From: Alphaproteobacteria bacterium
GTDB lineage: Bacteria > Pseudomonadota > Alphaproteobacteria > RF32 > CAG-239
Reading direction: 5' to 3'
DNA length: 5,449 bases
Assembly (NCBI GenBank): GCA_017964705.1
Contig: JAGCRL010000200.1
Location: 1-5,449 of the forward strand
Positions 1-4,716 of this stretch are shown here, piece after piece. Each line of letters opens with the position of its first letter. The stretch's first letter is position 1. The notes beneath the pieces were generated by a model that searched no databases, was not told the DNA's origin, and saw nothing but the letters and a program-made list of their open reading frames with translations. The translations under genes and the position numbers were made by a program.

Positions 1-341
1 AATCTCAGCGGCAACGCCACATTATCAAACACGCTCAAATGTTCTAATAATCTGAAATCCTGAAACACAACCCCGATTCGGCGTCGCAAAAATGCTAACG
101 TATCTCTATCCGTCATTGCCACATTATTGCCAAAAACTTTCAACGTTCCTTCCGTAGGCTTTTGTGCCAAATACAGCATGGATAAGAGCGAGGTTTTTCC
201 AGCACCGGATTTACCCGTTAGAAAATGCATCGAACCACGCCTAAAAGCAAAATCAATATCTTTTAATACCAGCGCATTATCACCATACGCTAACCCGACA
301 TTTGTCATTTCTACAATCGGTTCAAATTGTCTTGTATCCAT
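1..341 (-). CDS. ftsE: Cell-division ABC transporter ATP-binding protein FtsE (N-terminal part, cut by window edge)
   Basis: FtsE is the cytoplasmic ATPase partner of the membrane protein FtsX. In well-studied bacteria the FtsEX pair acts at the division septum and controls peptidoglycan hydrolases. Only the first 113 codons are in the window. Visible in the translation: an ABC-type first strand (EMTNVGLAYGDNALVLKDI), a Walker A P-loop GKSGAGKTS at residues 43-51, and a Q-loop FQDFRLLEHLSVFDNVALPL from residue 93 with Gln94. The FQDFRLL wording is typical of FtsE rather than of other ABC ATPases. Lys44 stands where proline is usual in the P-loop (GPSGxGK), which is tolerated in the family. 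The signature motif, Walker B and H-loop lie beyond the edge. I chose the ATG at 341 because GGTGA precedes it by 5 nt. An in-frame ATG four codons upstream (351-353) has no Shine-Dalgarno. A following ftsX is expected but not visible. Confidence 0.93.
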   Translation of the reverse strand, partial: MDTRQFEPIVEMTNVGLAYGDNALVLKDIDFAFRRGSMHFLTGKSGAGKTSLLSMLYLAQKPTEGTLKVFGNNVAMTDRDTLAFLRRRIGVVFQDFRLLEHLSVFDNVALPLR

Positions 342-353
342 TATTTTCACCAT

Positions 354-457
354 TAAATTAAAATCAGTTTTAATATAATAGCAACAAACCGAACATTAAA
401 AGAGACAAACCACCTTATCCCCAAAATTTTTAAAAATCAGATTATTTTCCAAACCCA
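354..457. other. AT-rich gap between the paralog pair and ftsE; no clear terminator
   Basis: This 104-nt gap separates the stop codon of the downstream paralog from ftsE on the same strand. It holds a perfect 12-bp palindrome ATTTTTAAAAAT (426-437), which has no GC pairs and is not followed by a clean T-run, so it is a poor intrinsic terminator. On the minus strand TATTAT (375-380) could serve as a -10 box for ftsE, about 34 nt upstream of its start, but I see no convincing -35 box at 16-18 nt. The heptamer ACAAACC occurs twice in direct orientation (384-390 and 405-411), 21 bp apart, about two helical turns. No gene is seen here. Confidence 0.5.
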
Positions 458-2422
458 TCACCAATTCCCATGTGTATTCTTATTTCTAATAAAATTTTGT
501 TTGTTCTGAGAACCTGGCATTTCCTTAGGTAATCCTTTTTCCTTAGCTTTTTCTGCGACAGTTCCTGTATCAAATTTCACATTAGCAGTCCCCATTCTAC
601 TACCAGATGCAGGTGCATTGCCTTCTGATGGTGTTAATACTTGTCCTGGTATATCGGCTAACCTCAGCTTTATAATACGATGATGTGCTTCTCCATTAGA
701 GAATTTAAAATTATAATGTATTGCTGCCCTTTCTTCCGGTGTATAATATCGTTCTTCCGGTGTATAATGATAATTATAAACCTGCAAATTATCAGGCACT
801 TGAACATCCTTATCCCTTCCTTCTAATATTATCTCCGCTTCTTGTGCTGATACTAACAAATTATACCTGTTTTTTAAAAACGGCATACTCAAATCTATAA
901 CCTCAACCTCATATGGTTCTGAAACACGCTTCTCTTCTGACCATTTTTTCCATTTTGGATCTCCTGGTTTTCTATACGGTGGAATAAATTGCGACAAAAA
1001 GGGCTGGCTATAATCTTCCTCTTTTGTTTGTTCAGCATTTACTCTTTCTTCTTCAAGCACAAATTTTTGATTTCCTTTTCCTTCATCATTCTTCCACATC
1101 TCAAATGCTTCATCCGTCTTTCCGGCCAGATTATTTCCATTATCATAAAGTTCATCCATTCTGGCATAAACAGCATCTATCTCAACCTCTTTCAAATAAG
1201 GGCTAAAATCAATTCCATTCATCGTCAAACCTTTTCTCAAATAATAATCAAAATATTCATTACCTACCTCTTGAGGAATTTCTCCATATTTTGCTCTAAA
1301 TTCCATCCACCCTCTTATTACAGGTCCACTACATCCTATTTTTTCCTCATCTTGAAAAAGCGAGCCGATGAATTCCTCTTCTGCTTTACCTATCTCTGCC
1401 GAATTTATTTGTATCTCACCGGAAAAAACTGCCTCTTTATACTTCCCACACATACTATCAGAACGAATACTATTTTTCTTCATTTGCGCTCTTTCTTCTT
1501 CAGAAGCATTAAGCCATTCTTCCCTGAAATTAGAAATATCACTTAGTCCATGATTTATATAATAAATGCTACGAATGACTGCATATTGAGTAGAACTCAT
1601 ACAATATCTGTTATCTTCAAACCCCATAGATAAAACAGCTCTTACTTCATCAGCTGATTTTCCTTCCTGTATCATTCTATCTGCTTGTATAACTGCCCAA
1701 GGCACTTCATCTATTTCTTCTATAAATGGCGTAAAATCTATGCCAGCCAAATTTTCTCTAAATAATGATTGTTCTGCTTTCAAATAATTTTCTTTATTAG
1801 GATTAAAATGTTCATTAGTAACATCTATATCATCAATTCTATTGTAATACCATTGCACATGTTTTGTTAAACTACCTTCATTATACCAATCCAACGAATT
1901 TTTCATCCACATTTTTTGTGTACCTTGTGCAATAAACTTCATTTCTTCCATAAATTTTTCCGGATTATCAGTAAATGGGTCTATTTCTCCCCGTTTTATC
2001 GCATCAAAATAAAAAGAAAATTCTCCACCTCTTGCTTTAGCAATTTGCTCCCGTTCCTCATCTGTTTTAGCTTGGATATACTTCTCCCGCAAATATAAAA
2101 GCGACGCAATATTTGCTGATATTTCATCATACCGACAAATCTTATAATATTGCTCCAAACTCATCCAATAGCCTTTTATCCCTTCATTTGCGTTATCACT
2201 GTGTTTTTGTTCATGCACCATATTTGACTGAAAATTAAGTTCATTGTACCCTTCCCCAATCTTAATTTTGTTAGTAATACTATTATAACCATACGTATAA
2301 TACGCAGCAGATCCATTATAATAAGGAACAGTATCATTCTGAACTTTTATTTCCCTCTTCGGCGCAGGCTCATTAACATACATCCCTGCTCGTCTCACTT
2401 TTCTTTTTTCTGGCTCTAGCAT
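458..2422 (-). CDS. Putative HExxH (gluzincin-like) metallopeptidase-domain protein, downstream tandem paralog, 654 aa
   Basis: I do not recognise this as a named gene. Residues 38-58 look like a pair of beta strands (AAYYTYGYNSITNKIKIG), followed by HEQKH at 70-74 and the conserved continuation DNANEG. E100 in YDEISANIASLL would be the third zinc ligand, as in small gluzincins whose third ligand sits in an ExxAN-like helix. Zinc peptidase activity is inferred from this layout. Residues 87-265 and 275-430 form a degenerate internal repeat. A strongly conserved basic/aromatic patch RKPGDPKWKKWSEE lies at 484-497. The rest of the C-terminal third is variable and hydrophilic, ending in a tail with QNFIRN. 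There is no signal peptide, membrane segment or secretion motif. AAGGAG (2430-2435) lies 7 nt before the ATG. The start is also supported because the paralog begins with the same residues (MLEP, then RRAGMYVN). It follows its paralog by 37 nt, so it is probably cotranscribed with it. Confidence 0.8.
   Translation of the reverse strand: MLEPEKRKVRRAGMYVNEPAPKREIKVQNDTVPYYNGSAAYYTYGYNSITNKIKIGEGYNELNFQSNMVHEQKHSDNANEGIKGYWMSLEQYYKICRYDEISANIASLLYLREKYIQAKTDEEREQIAKARGGEFSFYFDAIKRGEIDPFTDNPEKFMEEMKFIAQGTQKMWMKNSLDWYNEGSLTKHVQWYYNRIDDIDVTNEHFNPNKENYLKAEQSLFRENLAGIDFTPFIEEIDEVPWAVIQADRMIQEGKSADEVRAVLSMGFEDNRYCMSSTQYAVIRSIYYINHGLSDISNFREEWLNASEEERAQMKKNSIRSDSMCGKYKEAVFSGEIQINSAEIGKAEEEFIGSLFQDEEKIGCSGPVIRGWMEFRAKYGEIPQEVGNEYFDYYLRKGLTMNGIDFSPYLKEVEIDAVYARMDELYDNGNNLAGKTDEAFEMWKNDEGKGNQKFVLEEERVNAEQTKEEDYSQPFLSQFIPPYRKPGDPKWKKWSEEKRVSEPYEVEVIDLSMPFLKNRYNLLVSAQEAEIILEGRDKDVQVPDNLQVYNYHYTPEERYYTPEERAAIHYNFKFSNGEAHHRIIKLRLADIPGQVLTPSEGNAPASGSRMGTANVKFDTGTVAEKAKEKGLPKEMPGSQNKQNFIRNKNTHGNW
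731..772 (-). repeat. 21-bp tandem duplication inside the downstream paralog
   Basis: Two 21-bp units (731-751 and 752-772) share their first 17 bases exactly (TTCTTCCGGTGTATAAT on the plus strand). In the protein this gives two consecutive YTPEER units. The other paralog has no such repeat at this place, so the duplication arose after the genes split. It keeps the reading frame. Confidence 0.85.
1133..1600 (-). repeat. Second unit of internal protein repeat, downstream paralog
   Basis: Residues 275-430 of the 654-aa protein are a degenerate copy of residues 87-265. Matching anchors, first unit then second: MSLEQYYKI / MSSTQYAVI; REKYIQAKTDEEREQ / REEWLNASEEERAQ; DAIKRGEI / EAVFSGEI; a WM...Y.E stretch; GIDFTPFIEEI / GIDFSPYLKEV. 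The first 30 residues align without a gap. The position of the putative metal-binding Glu100 is Tyr288 here, so this unit cannot supply the same ligand. Confidence 0.7.
1628..2164 (-). repeat. First unit of internal protein repeat, downstream paralog (contains putative third zinc ligand)
   Basis: Residues 87-265 run from the helix carrying E100 through the charged helix REKYIQAKTDEEREQ, the DAIKRGEI segment and the GIDFTPFIEEI segment. It is the better-conserved unit between the two paralogs. Most of its first half is nearly identical in DNA to the matching part of the other gene. HEQKH (70-74) lies just before the unit and is not repeated. Confidence 0.7.
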
Positions 2423-2451
2423 CGTCTCTCTCCTTCAAATTCCCTCTTTCC
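2423..2451 (-). promoter_or_regulatory. Purine-rich leader with ribosome binding site, duplicated with the gene
   Basis: In mRNA sense this leader is almost all purine and contains AAGGAG (2430-2435) 7 nt from the ATG. The 29 nt directly upstream of the start match the 29 nt upstream of the other paralog (4542-4570) at 24 positions by eye. The duplicated unit therefore included the translation-initiation region. No promoter-like element is seen here, which fits cotranscription. Confidence 0.75.
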
Positions 2452-2459
2452 AATCTAAA

Positions 2460-4541
2460 CTACTTCCTTCCCTTATGATTATTCCAGTGATTATTCCAGT
2501 TTCTTTTAAAATTTTGTTGATTTATCCTTCCTGGACTATAACTATCCGGCAGCCCTACTTCACCCGGCAAATTTACAACCGGCTTCACATTTATTCCGCC
2601 TGTTTTACCGGAAGTTTGTTGCACCTCTTCTTTACTAACAGACTGTTCCAACGTCATTTCAGTAACATTCATCCGAACTTGGTTTAAATGAGCTTGCCGT
2701 CTAAGCTCTTCTTCCATAAATTCGCGTTGGGGATTAACAACCCGCAAATTATCAGTCTCCTGAACATGTATATCATTTTTCCATTCCTCATTCTTGTTAT
2801 TATCTATTAAGTTACTAAGACGCTCAAATAAATATTTATCTCCGCCGATTTCACAAAAGTATTCCCACAAATAATCACTGCTCAAATCTATAATTTCAAC
2901 CTTATATGGTTCTGAAACACGCTGCTCTTCTGACCATTTTTTCCATTTTGGATCTCCTGGTTTTCTAAATGGCGACGAACCACTACTTGTTTTAGAATAC
3001 CCAACTTCACTCTTTTCATCCATTGGTACTGATATTGATATCAACCGCCCTTCTGTTTCCATATCATTAAACCATATGTCAACAGCTTTGTCACAATTTT
3101 TATTAAATTTATTACTTTCTTGTTCTTCATCACCAAAACCTTGAAAAATATGTTTAATAGAAGCCCAACACTTTTCAATAATCTCCCCAAATGTTAAACC
3201 TAATCCATTACCATTATCAAACTCTTCATCTAATTTGGCATAAACAGCATCAATTTCAACCTCTTTCAAATAAGGGCTAAAATCTATTCCTTTAATCATC
3301 AATGCTTCTCGCATAAGATAATTAAAATTCTTATTTTGTTCAATTCTAGAAACTTCTCCATATTTTTCTCTACCTACCAGCCATTCTTCTATAATGCTGT
3401 GCCACATTGATATATTGGGACAGTGTTGAATAAGCGAGCCGATAAATTCCTCTTCTGTTTTATCAATACCTTGCGGATTAAGCTTGATTTTCCCGGAAGC
3501 AATCGCCTGCAAATATTTAACACGAGCTTCCCCCAAGGTTTCATAACGTTTCGCTATCTCTTTATCTGAGACCCCACGCAAACTTTCTCGAAACGTTTCA
3601 TTATCAATCAACATCGTTCTAAGGCTCATAAAATCACCTAACAAACATTTAACATTTTGAAGTGCCGCAAACTGCCTAAAACTTAAACTATATTCCATAT
3701 TTTCAAATTTTTTAAAATCTTCTTTAAATTCCTTAGACAAAACATGTCTTACTTCATCAGCTGATTTTCCTTCCTGTATCATTTTATCTGCTTCTTTGAT
3801 TGCCGAAGGAACAAAATCTAATTCTTCTATAAATGGCGTAAAATCTATTCCACCCAAGTTAGTTCCAAACGCTATATGCTTTGCAAAAATATAATTTCCT
3901 TCATTAGGATAAAAATCTCTATCAGTAACAAATATATTATCAATTCTATTGTAATATGCTAATACTTGCCCTGGTAACTGATTTTCATTATAAAAATCTA
4001 GATGATTTTCCATCCACATTTTTTGCGTTCCTTGCGCAATAAACTTCATCTCTTCCATAAATTTTTCTGGATCACTCGTAAATGGATCTATTTCTCCCCG
4101 TTTTATCGCATCAAAATAAAAAGAAAATTCTCCATCTCTTGTTTTAGCAATTTGCTCCCGTTCCTCATCTGTTTTAGCTTGAATATACTCTTCTCGCAAA
4201 TATAAAACTTCTGCAATATTAGCTGATATTTCATTATATCGACATAACTTATAATATTGCTCCAAGCTCATCCAATAGCCTTCTATCCCTTTTTCTCCTT
4301 CATTTGCATTATCTTTATGCTTCTGCTCATGCGTCATTATTGTTTGAAGATTAAGTTGACTATCCGGACCATTCCCAATCTTAATATTGTTAGTAATACT
4401 ATTATAATCACTCGTATAATACGCAACAAATCCATTATAATTAGGAACAGTATCATTCTGAACTTTTATTTCCCTCTTCGGTGCAGGCACATTAACATAC
4501 ATCCCTGCTCGTCTCTTTCCTCTTATCTTTGGCTCCAGCAT
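2460..4541 (-). CDS. Putative HExxH (gluzincin-like) metallopeptidase-domain protein, upstream tandem paralog, 693 aa
   Basis: First gene of the pair; not recognised as a named gene. It has the same plan as its neighbour: a shared N-terminus (RRAGMYVN, then PAPKREIKVQNDTVP at 19-33), a strand-like segment (VAYYTSDYNSITNNIKIG), HEQKH at 71-75, and E104 in YNEISANIAEVL as the probable third zinc ligand. A degenerate internal repeat covers 91-269 and 285-444. It then differs by about 30 extra residues after residue 446 (around KCWASIKHIFQGFGDEEQ), which account for most of its greater length. RKPGDPKWKKWSEE is conserved, and the tail is Asn/His/Lys-rich with QNFKRN and WNNHWNNH. No signal peptide or transmembrane helix is seen, so the product is cytosolic or leaves by a signal-independent route. 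A GAGGGA sequence lies about 8 nt before the ATG, and a strong promoter starts 45 nt upstream. Peptidase activity is inference. Confidence 0.8.
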   Translation of the reverse strand: MLEPKIRGKRRAGMYVNVPAPKREIKVQNDTVPNYNGFVAYYTSDYNSITNNIKIGNGPDSQLNLQTIMTHEQKHKDNANEGEKGIEGYWMSLEQYYKLCRYNEISANIAEVLYLREEYIQAKTDEEREQIAKTRDGEFSFYFDAIKRGEIDPFTSDPEKFMEEMKFIAQGTQKMWMENHLDFYNENQLPGQVLAYYNRIDNIFVTDRDFYPNEGNYIFAKHIAFGTNLGGIDFTPFIEELDFVPSAIKEADKMIQEGKSADEVRHVLSKEFKEDFKKFENMEYSLSFRQFAALQNVKCLLGDFMSLRTMLIDNETFRESLRGVSDKEIAKRYETLGEARVKYLQAIASGKIKLNPQGIDKTEEEFIGSLIQHCPNISMWHSIIEEWLVGREKYGEVSRIEQNKNFNYLMREALMIKGIDFSPYLKEVEIDAVYAKLDEEFDNGNGLGLTFGEIIEKCWASIKHIFQGFGDEEQESNKFNKNCDKAVDIWFNDMETEGRLISISVPMDEKSEVGYSKTSSGSSPFRKPGDPKWKKWSEEQRVSEPYKVEIIDLSSDYLWEYFCEIGGDKYLFERLSNLIDNNKNEEWKNDIHVQETDNLRVVNPQREFMEEELRRQAHLNQVRMNVTEMTLEQSVSKEEVQQTSGKTGGINVKPVVNLPGEVGLPDSYSPGRINQQNFKRNWNNHWNNHKGRK
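2476..2499 (-). repeat. Perfect 12-bp tandem repeat at the 3' end of the upstream paralog
   Basis: TGATTATTCCAG occurs twice in a row on the plus strand (2476-2487, 2488-2499). In the protein it gives WNNHWNNH just before the final GRK. The downstream paralog has a single related stretch (NKNTH), so this is a recent slippage-type expansion that keeps the frame. Confidence 0.9.
3210..3689 (-). repeat. Second unit of internal protein repeat, upstream paralog
   Basis: Residues 285-444 repeat the plan of residues 91-269: S.RQF, then a charged helix, YLQAIASGKI against FDAIKRGEI, EEEFIG against MEEMKFI, a W.....KYGE stretch, and GIDFSPYLKEV against GIDFTPFIEEL. The glutamate of the EISAN helix has no counterpart in the region around NVKCLLGDF. 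This unit is far more diverged between the two genes than the first unit, apart from the GIDFSPYLKEVEIDAVYA segment. Confidence 0.65.
3735..4271 (-). repeat. First unit of internal protein repeat, upstream paralog (contains putative third zinc ligand)
   Basis: Residues 91-269 start with MSLEQYYKL, carry E104, and run through REEYIQAKTDEEREQ, DAIKRGEI and GIDFTPFIEEL. In DNA this part holds the longest exact matches to the other gene: 4087-4134 equals 1980-2027 (48 bp) and 4143-4181 equals 2036-2074 (39 bp). Confidence 0.65.
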
Positions 4542-4549
4542 CTCCTCTC

Positions 4550-4555
4550 TCCCTC
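4550..4555 (-). promoter_or_regulatory. Ribosome binding site of the upstream paralog
   Basis: In mRNA sense GAGGGA lies 8 nt before the ATG at 4541. A second purine run, GGAG, abuts the start codon and is too close to act well. The leader is purine-rich, as in the downstream paralog. Confidence 0.6.
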
Positions 4556-4585
4556 AAATCCCCTCTTTCTTTCAGTAATAAAAAA

Positions 4586-4614
4586 ATTATACCTTTTTTT
4601 CTCTCCTAAGTCAA
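4586..4614 (-). promoter_or_regulatory. Near-consensus sigma70-type promoter for the paralog pair
   Basis: On the minus strand a -35 box TTGACT (4609-4614) and a -10 box TATAAT (4586-4591) are separated by exactly 17 bp. This is one mismatch from the full consensus. Transcription would start near 4579 and give a leader of about 37 nt. The flanks are very AT-rich, which could act as an UP-like element. The strength suggests steady or high expression unless a repressor acts here. Confidence 0.75.
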
Positions 4615-4627
4615 ATTTTTTAAGCAT

Positions 4628-4639
4628 ATTTAATTAAAT
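4628..4639. promoter_or_regulatory. 12-bp AT palindrome between the divergent promoters
   Basis: ATTTAATTAAAT is a perfect palindrome placed between the two -35 boxes (4609-4614 on the minus strand, 4657-4662 on the plus strand). It could be a regulator or nucleoid-protein site, or a chance product of an AT-only stretch. Confidence 0.3.
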
Positions 4640-4656
4640 TTTTGATAAGAATTTGA

Positions 4657-4685
4657 TTGATTCTAAAAAAAATCCTGATTATAAT
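4657..4685 (+). promoter_or_regulatory. Sigma70-type promoter for the zinc-ribbon gene
   Basis: A -35 box TTGATT (4657-4662) and a -10 box TATAAT (4680-4685) are separated by 17 bp. The start would be near 4692, giving a leader of about 25 nt. It faces away from the promoter of the paralog pair, with 42 bp between the two -35 boxes. Confidence 0.7.
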
Positions 4686-4702
4686 CCCTCTCGTTACGTA
4701 AT

Positions 4703-4708
4703 AGAGGA
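4703..4708 (+). promoter_or_regulatory. Ribosome binding site of the zinc-ribbon gene
   Basis: AGAGGA ends 8 nt before the ATG at 4717, which supports this start. The zinc ribbon beginning at residue 5 also requires a start here. Confidence 0.75.
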
Positions 4709-4716
4709 ACCTTAAA

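Larger units (their letters stand above)
458..4570 (-). repeat. Tandem gene duplication with mosaic similarity
   Basis: The two genes plus their 29-nt leaders form a direct tandem duplication. Similarity is patchy. The N-terminal and catalytic part (about 1917-2422 against 4019-4541) and the KPGDPKWKKW block (932-974 equals 2925-2967, 43 bp exact) are close in DNA. The second internal repeat and the C-terminal third are hardly alignable. I aligned by eye only; no overall identity figure was computed. Confidence 0.85.

Noticed and set aside
127..378. Plus-strand open frame of 83 codons opposite ftsE
   Set aside because: The minus strand encodes a clear Walker A and Q-loop of FtsE over the same bases.
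426..437. AT palindrome as an intrinsic terminator after the paralog pair
   Set aside because: It has no GC pairs in the stem and no clean T-run after it, so it would make a weak hairpin at best.
989..1546. Plus-strand open frame of 185 codons opposite the downstream paralog
   Set aside because: The translation is Phe/Ile/Ser-rich, as expected for the antisense of an AT-rich acidic coding sequence. The minus-strand frame over the same bases is conserved in the paralog.
2423..2459. Separate promoter for the downstream paralog
   Set aside because: The 37-nt gap has no -35/-10 pair at a reasonable spacing. The leader is a duplicated ribosome-loading region.
458..4541. Toxin-antitoxin or phage-defence operon
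   Set aside because: The two genes are paralogs of similar large size with no small partner gene, nuclease, helicase or sensor motif. Nothing in the sequence supports a defence role beyond the possible peptidase site.
4257..4637. Plus-strand open frame of 126 codons opposite the start of the upstream paralog
   Set aside because: It is an antisense shadow that runs through the promoter region, with low-complexity Ile/Ser/Leu composition and no ribosome binding site.
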